Assembly (NCBI GenBank): GCA_015146655.1
Contig: VKHL01000005.1
Location: 341,540-405,539, forward strand
Length of the DNA: 64,000 nucleotides
From: Ochromonas danica
Lineage: Eukaryota > Sar > Chrysophyceae > Chromulinales > Chromulinaceae
Direction of reading: 5' to 3'
The notes beneath the pieces were generated by a model, which worked only from the letters and a program-made list of their open reading frames with translations, had not been told where the DNA came from and made no database searches. This document shows, piece by piece, positions 56,595 to 64,000 of the stretch; position 1 is the first letter of the stretch; the number at the start of each line of letters is the position of its first letter. The translations under genes were made by a program, and so were the position numbers.

Positions 56595-57689
56595 ATGAGA
56601 GCTATTAATACCTTGTTTTGGGTGGGGTTGTTTATTGTAATTGATTTCGTGGGGGCCTGGCACTTCTTAGCCAAGCCCAAGCTGATTTTCCTAACTTCTG
56701 CTATGCTTGCTCAGCATTGGAAAGGAAAAGGTCAAGCTCAACCTTCAACCTCCCTGTCTAATTCTAAACTGGGAGGAAAGAAAATGAATCGGTCATTTTC
56801 TTTGAAGTATTTCTCCAATGGCTCTATGGAGAAAGAGAGTGGTGGGTTCCCTACTGCTGTCTCCATCTCTCCTGCCCCTGCCCCTGCCCCTGCCCCTTCC
56901 ACAACCAGATATGAGATGAAGTTATTAAGTTCTCCCAGGACAGGGTATTTCGCTTCTTCGTCGAACGAAGTGGCGGAAGGAGAAGAGAAGGCAAAGAGGA
57001 GAGAGCTGAAAAGCAAGTTGTTCTCCTTGAGCGCCACTTGTGACCGCGGCTTCTCCGCCAAACCTGTCGACCGCCAACAGATCGAGACCTTGGTCGATCA
57101 ACTCAAAGCTCTGAGCCCAGAGAAGAACCCTACTAGAAACTTGTACCCTTTCACTCAAAGTCCTTTAGAGAAAGCTCCTCTGGAGGGGGCATGGCGTATG
57201 ATTTACACTTCCGCCGCAGACATCGTGAAACTCGCGGCAAATCCTCTAGCACAGGTCGAAGCAGTCCATCAACTCCTCTATCGAGATGGTTCCTCTGTCA
57301 ATGCGATCAATTTAACACCTCGTTTAGAGCGCATGTTACCCGACAGGCTGGTTGGTCAAGGCACAGTCTTCCGCTTGAAAGTCTTTAGCAAAGCAATCGC
57401 GAGAAATGAATCCAGAATTGGCCTTTCTTTTCGCAAAGTTGAGCTAAAGCCTCTTTCCCTGTTAAGTCGAAATGTGGCCGATGTTCTTCCTCCTTTGCGA
57501 GCGTCCATACCACAAACCGCTCTCTTTGGAGCAGATCGCGAAGAGCTGGGCTTGTTGTATGAGAAGAACACGCCCGCGTATTTTGACGTCCTCTACCTCG
57601 ACGACGACTGCCTTATTATTCAGCAAAATAACCCTGGGGGCCTCTTTATTGGCATTCGCACCAGCGAGCCTTTAGATTCCTTCCTGTGA
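56595..57689 (+). CDS. PAP/fibrillin-family plastid lipid-associated protein
   Basis: A single exon gives 364 aa from the ATG at 56595; a TTG two codons upstream is not used. Residues 1-22 form a signal peptide (MRAINTLFWVGLFIVIDFVG) followed by AWHFLAKPK, an aromatic residue near the cleavage site as in bipartite plastid presequences of heterokont algae. A linker with a PAPAPAPAP run (56875-56900) leads to the PAP_fibrillin domain at about 135-364: ELKSKLFSLSATCDRGFSA, IETLVDQLKALSPEKNPTRN, APLEGAWRMIYTSAADIV, VFRLKVFSKA and the C-terminal FDVLYLDDDCLIIQQNNPGG, the usual YLDxxLRIxRG position. Fibrillins sit on thylakoids and plastoglobules and are linked to lipid and plastoquinone metabolism. 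This is the strongest evidence for a plastid in this organism. Confidence 0.9.
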   Translation: MRAINTLFWVGLFIVIDFVGAWHFLAKPKLIFLTSAMLAQHWKGKGQAQPSTSLSNSKLGGKKMNRSFSLKYFSNGSMEKESGGFPTAVSISPAPAPAPAPSTTRYEMKLLSSPRTGYFASSSNEVAEGEEKAKRRELKSKLFSLSATCDRGFSAKPVDRQQIETLVDQLKALSPEKNPTRNLYPFTQSPLEKAPLEGAWRMIYTSAADIVKLAANPLAQVEAVHQLLYRDGSSVNAINLTPRLERMLPDRLVGQGTVFRLKVFSKAIARNESRIGLSFRKVELKPLSLLSRNVADVLPPLRASIPQTALFGADREELGLLYEKNTPAYFDVLYLDDDCLIIQQNNPGGLFIGIRTSEPLDSFL

Positions 57690-57926
57690 TGAAATCCATT
57701 TTTGTTCGTTTTCTGTCCCCGTATTCTGGTATTATTATCCCCGCTGTCTCGGACCTTGTCTTGCCCGGGTTGTCACTGGCACAAGTAGAAGAGAGTCGTT
57801 TTGCGATGCTCAGATGTTGTTAAGATTTGTAGAGCAAGTCATAAAACATTACTATTCTCTCAGCTAACCTATTCAATTCAGAAACTTATCATCTAACTCT
57901 ATTAGCCTTACTGCATCTTGCGCACC

Positions 57927-59957
57927 TTAGTTATCACCAAGAATAACAGACTGAGCGATAATCTTCAAAGCAGCCCAGAATCCTTCCAATCGAAAAGCTG
58001 TGATCACTCCCGCCAGCTGGCAAAGAGTGACTCCACAAAGAGTAACATCTTGTCCAGTGAGCGACAGACCAGGAATCTTGGTGATAGGGTCCAAATTCTC
58101 CCTCAAGGACTCATCACAAAATCTCTGAGGCGCAACATCCAGACCCACAGCACCACCTTTAGGAGATCGCAGGTAGTACTGAATGGATAGAGGAGTGGAG
58201 ATGTCACAGACAGTGACGTAAGGAGCTGCTTTGGGATAATAGCGCAAGAAAATGCTCAGAGCTCGCTTCTTCCACATTTCTTTTAGCTGCTCATAACCAG
58301 CCAGGCGATCACAACTATTAGAAACAGCGAACTCTTCATCAGCTTTATCAACTTGAGTTGGCAAAAACTGTTTGAACCAATCAAACTCCGCCATGATAAG
58401 CATCTGGCAAGTGACCTTATCCGCCTCTCCGAAAGAACTGTCTTTAAGAGAGGGGAAAGTAATGAACGCTGGGACTTGAGTCTCAGGACCAAGCGGGTCT
58501 TCAAAATACTTATCCATGGGACCAAAGAGGTCACCAGAGGCATCTACAGGAATGTGCCAAGAGTTCGCTTTGGTGGCGCCAATGACATCAGGGGAACAAG
58601 AGACGCCAATATTTGCCATGACAAAGCCACTAGACTGCTTCACCTAATATGAGACAATAAGTCAGTCGTAATGCCGATCACAAAGCTAGAGCTGTAAAAC
58701 TAACTAACCGGTAAAGATCGTGGGACATTAAATCTCTCTGTGACTTCCTTCGCAATCAAGTTGTTCATCGTATTCAAATAGCCAGTGGAAGAAATGACTC
58801 CCTTACGGCTCTTGATCTCAACTCCATTTCCCAAACGAACTCCAGTGATTCTATTCAACGAGGAATCAAAGACAATTTGCTGCACATCACTTCGAATCCA
58901 AACATGACCTCCATTGCTCTGCGAATCAAACAGACAAGGGAAAATTAGGAAATCTAAAGAGGGATCTATACATAAAATATAGTTTAATGCAACTTACTTC
59001 AATAACGGTCACCAATTCTTTGGCCATTTGCGTGGAGCCGCCACGAGGATAGCAGCCGCCTTCCTTGGAGATACCGCGGAAGACAGAAGCCGATAACATG
59101 AAAGTAGCGCGATCAGGGCGAGCTCCAGTATCAATCCACATTGAGGAGAGCAAGGAAATCAACTTCTTGTTCTTAATAAACTGTGGCAACAGCTTCTTAG
59201 CAGTTGTGCCGGCAGCGGCCATCAGGTTAGCTGGGACGAGCTTCCAGAACAGCTTTTGTAACCACTTGGGTAGAAGCTTCGAGAGCAAGAATACTTTCAC
59301 AAAGTCTTGGCTATCGTCTGAAACTTTCATGTACTTGTCCAACCCTTCCTTGTCCTCCGGGTACATCTCATAGAGATCCTTGATGTGGGTTTCGTGATAT
59401 TTCATACGGAAGGGAGGGCTATCAACCGCTTTGGGGTCTTCATTTGGACCAACGAGATAAATCTTATCGATGGTCCCATCCTCTTCGGTCATGAGGTCGA
59501 AGGGCACACAGTCCTTGGGCTTCTTGAGACAGGTCAAGGCGAAGATGGGCACGGACCAAGGCACGGTGTAATGCAAACCAGAGTCAAAGTGAAACCCTTT
59601 CATCTCAAACATGTGCGACCCACCCCCAACAGTGTCGCTGTGTTGTTCCAAGACGACCACCTTACGTCCCAGACGAGCCAAAATCGCGCCGCAAGACAAT
59701 CCGCTCATCCCCGACCCTATGATTATATAATCTATATCATCCGGGATAGCAGTGCTCTTTTGGATCTTCTCATGTAGTAATGACCTCTTCTTTCGTATCT
59801 CAGGGTCGTTATTCTTCAGACTCAGATCGTGCACGGATTTCTTGAGATAGGTGTAACCCGCAGGAAGAGCTGCAGCTAAAGCGAATGCTACCTTACCAAA
59901 AGTAGCTGGATCATTGAGATCTGGAGTGAAAGGGATAGAAGGAAGAAAGCTGGCCAT
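57927..59957 (-). CDS. RetSat/CRTISO-like FAD-dependent oxidoreductase
   Basis: Exons 59957-58998, 58918-58709 and 58643-57927 (introns 79 and 65 nt) give 628 aa. The FAD dinucleotide motif DYIIIGSGMSGLSCGAILAR lies at about 77-96, then KVVVLEQHSDTVGGGSHMFE and FHFDSGLHYT, then GGCYPRGGSTQMAKELV. The C-terminal FAD contact is LSLTGQDVTLCGVTLCQLAG. This is the layout of all-trans-retinol 13,14-reductase (about 610 aa) and of the related carotenoid isomerase CRTISO. The N-terminus has a hydrophobic segment (about 20-38), suggesting a membrane anchor. The substrate could be retinol, a carotenoid or another polyene; RetSat-like is preferred for the HMxxxGFxFDSGLHY block, but this is not decisive. 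It is divergent to the S28 peptidase, 209 bp apart. Confidence 0.9.
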
Positions 59958-60166
59958 ATATCACAGAGACAGGATATTACTGACGGGGAGGGAGATGATC
60001 AAGGATGAAGCACAGCAGCAGGATTGCTTGCCATCGACATCGCCTCCAATCTCGAAGTTTCGTGTTTTCGTTTTTCTGAAGTTTCGCAGTTTTGTGGGGC
60101 TGTTCTCAGCAGCGCTGTGGGGAGTTGGCAAAGCTCAATCAACAATCAACACCTTGTTGGGTCAAG

Positions 60167-61591
60167 ATGCTGCCGATCACCTTGTTTGTCGCGCTTTTTC
60201 TCTTGGCTTGGTCTGCTCAAGCTTCTAAGGACCTTCCAGAGCATGCTCGTGGTGGTACTTATTTCAAAGAATTGCAGAAGAAAGAACAAGGTCTGCAGGG
60301 CCGTCGCCCCGCCAAAAGCAGTCCTCTGGTCTGGCAAGCCCCAGTTGACCATTTCGATAAGGCCAACACCAATACTTTCAATCAGAGATATTATGTCAAT
60401 GACGCCTACTGGAAGAAAGGCAGTGGTCCGGTGTTCTATGAGATCGGCGGAGAGGGAACTCTTTCGGGTCCTCCCGGCGGCTTCATCGAGCAGCTCGCGC
60501 AGAACCACTCCGCTCTCTTGATCGCCTTGGAGCATCGATTCTACGGAGAATCCATCCCCAACGGCAATGCTAACACTGAGAACTATCGCTTCTTGTCTGT
60601 GGAACAGGCATTGGCTGACTTGGCCTCCTTCACGGACTATTACAAGCAGACCGTGCCTGAGAGCAAGAATGTCCCTTGGGTAGTCTTTGGCGGATCCTAT
60701 CCTGGTGCGCTCTCTTCTTGGTATCGTGCGGCGTATCCTGATTATTCTATCGGATCTCTCTCCTCCTCTGGTGTTGTCAACTGCATTATCGACTACTACC
60801 AATTCGACATGTCCGTTAGTGCTGCCGCTGGAAATCAATGTGCTGATAATATTCGCCGTATTCAGCGCGCTTTTGAGAAGAAGATTGGCACTGGCGCGGA
60901 TGGCTTTACCTATGCCAAGAATCTCTTCCATTGCGAAGCAGACATCGCCGAGACCGACTTCTACTACATGATTGCCGATGCTTGGTCTATGATGATTCAG
61001 TACAGTGCTAAGACTAGTTTCTGCAGCCGTATTGACCTCCCTAAGGATGCTTCCGATGAGCAGGTTATGGAGAACTTCGCCTCTTATACCAATGAGTTCT
61101 GGGGTGCTGATTTCTGCGCTGGCGGATTTTACAACACTCAAGCGTTGAAGGATCCTGCTCGATGGGAGGTCAATGCTCGTTCTTGGCGCTATCAAACTTG
61201 CAGCCAAGTGTCTTACTTCAATACAGCTCCTCCATCTGGCAGCTTGCGTTCTCAGAAAGTTAGTTTGGACTATCACCTCAAACAGTGTGCTGAGATCTTT
61301 GGCGAGAAGATTTTCCCCTCCTCCATCGAGATGAATGCGCGCTTTGGTGGTGCCTTCCCTCGTGCTACTAACGTCTTCTATAGCGACTTCTCCGACGATC
61401 CTTGGCAGCGTGCCAGTGTCACGTATCCTGTCAGCGAGGTCCAGCCATACTTCCTGGCTCAATGTGACAACTGTGGACACTGCCTGGACTTCCATGCTGC
61501 CTCCCCAAGTGATCCTGCTCCTTTGCAACAGAGCAGAAAAGAGTTTGAGAGATACCTGAACTTGTGGTTGGAAGCTGCTCAAAAGCATTGA
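60167..61591 (+). CDS. serine carboxypeptidase S28 family (PRCP/DPP7-like), secreted
   Basis: A single exon gives 474 aa from the ATG at 60167 (an upstream frame from a TTG at 60092 is ignored). A signal peptide covers residues 1-18 (MLPITLFVALFLLAWSAQAS). The S28 pattern is complete: WQAPVDHFDKANTNTFNQRY, PVFYEIGGEGTLSGP, LIALEHRFYGESIPN, nucleophile Ser177 in VFGGSYPGALSSWYR, Asp411 in FSDDPWQRAS and His438 in CDNCGHCLDFH. Family members are lysosomal or secreted prolyl carboxypeptidases or dipeptidyl peptidases cleaving after proline. Codon use is biased enough that a 504-codon stop-free frame runs on the opposite strand, a sign of strong codon preference rather than of a second gene. Confidence 0.95.
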   Translation: MLPITLFVALFLLAWSAQASKDLPEHARGGTYFKELQKKEQGLQGRRPAKSSPLVWQAPVDHFDKANTNTFNQRYYVNDAYWKKGSGPVFYEIGGEGTLSGPPGGFIEQLAQNHSALLIALEHRFYGESIPNGNANTENYRFLSVEQALADLASFTDYYKQTVPESKNVPWVVFGGSYPGALSSWYRAAYPDYSIGSLSSSGVVNCIIDYYQFDMSVSAAAGNQCADNIRRIQRAFEKKIGTGADGFTYAKNLFHCEADIAETDFYYMIADAWSMMIQYSAKTSFCSRIDLPKDASDEQVMENFASYTNEFWGADFCAGGFYNTQALKDPARWEVNARSWRYQTCSQVSYFNTAPPSGSLRSQKVSLDYHLKQCAEIFGEKIFPSSIEMNARFGGAFPRATNVFYSDFSDDPWQRASVTYPVSEVQPYFLAQCDNCGHCLDFHAASPSDPAPLQQSRKEFERYLNLWLEAAQKH

Positions 61592-61806
61592 AGTTATCAA
61601 CACAGCCCAAATACCGCCCACTGATCGCAGAGCGCCTTCAGTGTCACTTAGACTACCCACACAAGCAGTCGATTATAAATACTGAAATGTCTTTAAATGC
61701 GTACTGTTTGTTATATTCACTGTATTAGCCTTAATCATGCTAATTGCTATTCAGCAACCAAGAAATGGTGTATTTGTATTATCTTTTCAAGTGCCACCTC
61801 AGAGAA

Positions 61807-63510
61807 TTAGTCTTTCTTGAAAGATCGACTGTACTTTCGAGTGGGCTTCAATGGAGTGTCTTGCGTCAAGTTTTCTACCTTTTCCAGATGGCTCCAGAAC
61901 TTGTCCAGCCAGGTAATATAGTGTTGCAAATCGAAGCTGCCACGGAAAAAGTTGCATGAAAGATTGACCTAAAGTATATCCGACAGCCAGGCAACGACAA
62001 CACAAGGGATATTAAAAATACACGTGACAAGAGAATGCACACGTTTGCGATGTCTTACCTCCAACAAGAAAACTCCCTTAGGTGTAAATGCGACATCCCA
62101 TCCCACGATTGGCACCTCAGCCATCATCTTGTAGTGAGCCTTAGTCACAATGCTCACCGCCTCTGCCATGTTAGGTACATACTTCCCTGCTACTTGAGGA
62201 TAAGGCTCATCTAGGTGGCACTGCAAGTTGCTATAATGTGGTAGCCAAGGAGTTTGCATTGCCTCGCTCAACCCCAATCGATACCAATGACTGTTCGTCG
62301 TTCCTCCTTTGATCAATCCAGAGGCAATGTCAACATCGAACAGAATTGAAGAATGATCTGTGGCCGCATTCGCACGACCAAGGCGGAGAACAGCAGATTC
62401 CGCACGAATGAAGCGCTGCACTTGCTCTTGATCATAGCCATGTTCTGCCCATTGGCTCTGTGGATTGCTTGCATCCAGTTTGACTTCCATATCATTGATC
62501 TCGCAATGATCATGACTTAGATTGCGACCTAAGAGTGAGGACTGATCAGAAGCAGCAGATGTGCCAGAGAAACAAGCAGTTTCACCATTCGAATAGCTCA
62601 CAGTGACGGAGGCTGTGGTATTCACAGATCTTGTTGTTGCCTGCTGTTGTTCTCGTTCCTGTTTAGCCAATAAGTCATCCTCCACCTCTTGTTGAATAGC
62701 TGATGCCACTCTCAGACTAAGACCTTTCTTGCGAGGATAATCTTCTGAGAGGGAGTAGGAGGAGGTGGTGATAATGCGCATGGTGGACAATGGAGCATTG
62801 CCTGGCAGCAGATCGTTTAGCCAGCCAGCATTCTCCAGCTTCTCTTGGATAATCCAGTCTCCTCCAAAAGCAGCGTTCTTGAAGAAATGAATGCCCATAC
62901 CCCCTTCGATCAGCTTGTTCTTGCAGACGATTGCTTGGATCTTGTCGAAGTAGGGCGAGACGGGCACGCCAAGTTCCTTTCCCTGCACGAGGAAAGTCCA
63001 CTTATCTTCCATCTTATACTCTGACGACTTGGTGACGAAGGAGTGGTAGGTCACTAGACGGCAGTTCATTCTCCACAAGGAGAACCAGTCTGTGGGGTGG
63101 AGGAGATTCTCCTCGAAATTCTCCGCCACGGCCTCGAGGCAGTCTGAGAAGGACAGAGTCGTCACTCTAGCCTTGTGAATTGCTCCCAACAGACACAAAA
63201 CAGGGTTGAACAGATAGACAAAGATAAGGGCGACGATTTTGTATTGACAGAAGACACTCAAAGGGATGCCTGTGCCCGGCACGGCGACATTTCTCAGATT
63301 ATCCAACATATCCTGCTGAAAGCTGGAGGAGCGATAGTGCTTGTGAGACCAGAGCTTGAAAATAAGAGAGAGGGAGAAGACCTGCACCTTGGCATGCAGG
63401 TCTGAGGAGAAGCGCGTGCTGTCGGAATACTTGCGCCTGCCTAGCAGAAACTCCGTCAAGCACAGCCAATATTCCACTGTCTGACAGACAATGCGAGTGA
63501 TGGCATGCAT
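61807..63510 (-). CDS. ATP-grasp protein of the sugar-transfer-associated type, membrane-linked
   Basis: Exons 63510-62059 and 61968-61807 (90-nt intron) give 537 aa. Residues 85-115 include a membrane segment (KIVALIFVYLFNPVLCLLGA). The ATP-grasp part spans about 150-505: DWIIQEKLENAGWLNDLLPG, LSTMRIITTSSY, SAVLRLGRANAATDHSS and GLIKGGTTNSHWYRLGL. The metal site is completed across the splice: VGWDVAFTPKGVFLLEVNLS, where the Glu and Asn are the usual Mg2+ ligands. The pattern fits the family found in bacterial polysaccharide and hexapeptide-transferase contexts (PF14397-like). ATP-grasp enzymes join a carboxylate to an amine or thiol via an acyl phosphate. The true substrate is unknown. A Q/S/T-rich insert (about 275-325) is specific to this protein. 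Confidence 0.85.
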
Positions 63511-63658
63511 CTTCTTCCTTGCAATCAGAGCAGTAGCAGAAGTGACAAGGGGAAGGAGGAGTGGTTGGGGACGAGAGGAAGAAGAACCTCCTTCTACTAT
63601 CTATGCCAAACAAGTGTGAGATATTATTGTGAACACTTGGAAGTCCAGAAGTGGGTAA

Positions 63659-63690
63659 CCCACGCACAACAATAATAGCTCACCACTTCT
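63659..63690 (+). promoter_or_regulatory. bipartite CCCACGCA...TCACCACTTCT element, copy C
   Basis: CCCACGCACAAC (63659-63670), a spacer AATAATAGC, then TCACCACTTCT (63680-63690). The second block is identical to copy B and the spacer shares AATAAT with it. It lies 149 bp upstream of the ATP-grasp ATG. Confidence 0.45.
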
Positions 63691-63936
63691 ATTGGATGAT
63701 CTAAATTTTTGTTTGACGAGCAATGCCGGAATGGTAGTTCACATATCAATAGAAGCTGTAATACTGGCAGTAGATTACAACAACAACGACTCCTCACTCT
63801 ATTAACAGAAAGAAAGACGCGGAAGAAGGGGTTCTAAGTTTCAAACCTCAACTGCAGCACTGTCTGTTTTTCCTCAGGAAGGCAAGGACAATCAAAATGG
63901 ATTGCACTCAGTACTGTCTGTCATCTCATTTGATTG

Positions 63937-63956
63937 CATCTCATCTCATCTCATCT
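63937..63956 (+). repeat. CATCT pentanucleotide repeat
   Basis: Four tandem CATCT units end in CTTA, preceded by a partial unit at 63922-63928. The repeat lies in non-coding sequence near the right edge. Confidence 0.85.
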
Positions 63957-64000
63957 CTTAGGAGAGATACAAGCAGTGCTCAGAACATTAATTTATCCTA

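Larger units (their letters stand above)
63511..64000. other. upstream stretch at the right edge
   Basis: This 490-bp stretch upstream of the ATP-grasp gene holds no recognisable exon. It contains copy C of the bipartite element (63659-63690), a GTGGGTAACCCAC inverted repeat overlapping it (63651-63663 approx.), and a CATCT pentanucleotide repeat (63937-63956). A divergent gene may begin beyond the edge. Confidence 0.4.

Noticed and set aside
60146-61660. 504-codon open frame on the minus strand
   Set aside because: It lies exactly opposite the S28 peptidase, whose catalytic triad and signal peptide are intact. The antisense frame is stop-free because the sense gene rarely uses Leu TTA/CTA and Ser TCA codons. 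Its product resembles nothing.

Overview
This is a eukaryotic nuclear window. Genes lie on both strands, most introns are 52-81 nt with GT-AG ends (the longest are 90 and 101 nt), and intergenic gaps are short, often between divergent genes. The best fit is a photosynthetic stramenopile (ochrophyte alga). A fibrillin-type plastid protein and a small plastid-like protein each begin with a secretory signal peptide followed by an aromatic residue, as in bipartite import into secondary plastids. The same window carries mitochondrial propionyl-CoA carboxylase and animal-like signalling genes. This assignment is an inference; no marker RNA gene is present.

Layout, left to right: a PH-domain gene running off the left edge (-); a 3,422-aa IP3/ryanodine-receptor-like Ca2+ channel (-); a six-exon KH-domain protein of FMRP/FXR type (-); PCCB (+); a DUF1622 membrane protein (-); a type III PI 4-kinase with an N-terminal PH domain (-); a TDG/MUG-type DNA glycosylase (-); Hikeshi/OPI10 (+); a small two-TM protein (-); a secreted FkbM-like methyltransferase (+); an EF-hand PPEF-type phosphatase (-); a divergent cyclophilin (+); a small plastid-type protein (-); NADH-cytochrome b5 reductase (+); a soluble-adenylyl-cyclase-like protein with a STAND ATPase (-); one 14.5-kb, 15-exon gene for a 4,524-aa SH3/DUF3638/EF-hand protein (-); fibrillin (+); a RetSat/CRTISO-like oxidoreductase (-); a serine carboxypeptidase S28 (+); and an ATP-grasp protein (-).

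The most notable items are the giant SH3-DUF3638 protein, which I joined exon by exon with every phase agreeing and which carries helicase-like ATPase motifs; the set of Ca2+/phosphoinositide/cAMP signalling genes; the IP3R-like channel without the usual GGGxGD filter; and several short words shared between intergenic regions, above all a bipartite CCCACGCA...TCACCACTTCT element present three times.

Coordinates are genomic spans; exon limits are in the evidence text. Start codons were reset to ATG where an open frame began at GTG or TTG. Everything is by eye: no alignment, database search or RNA evidence was available.
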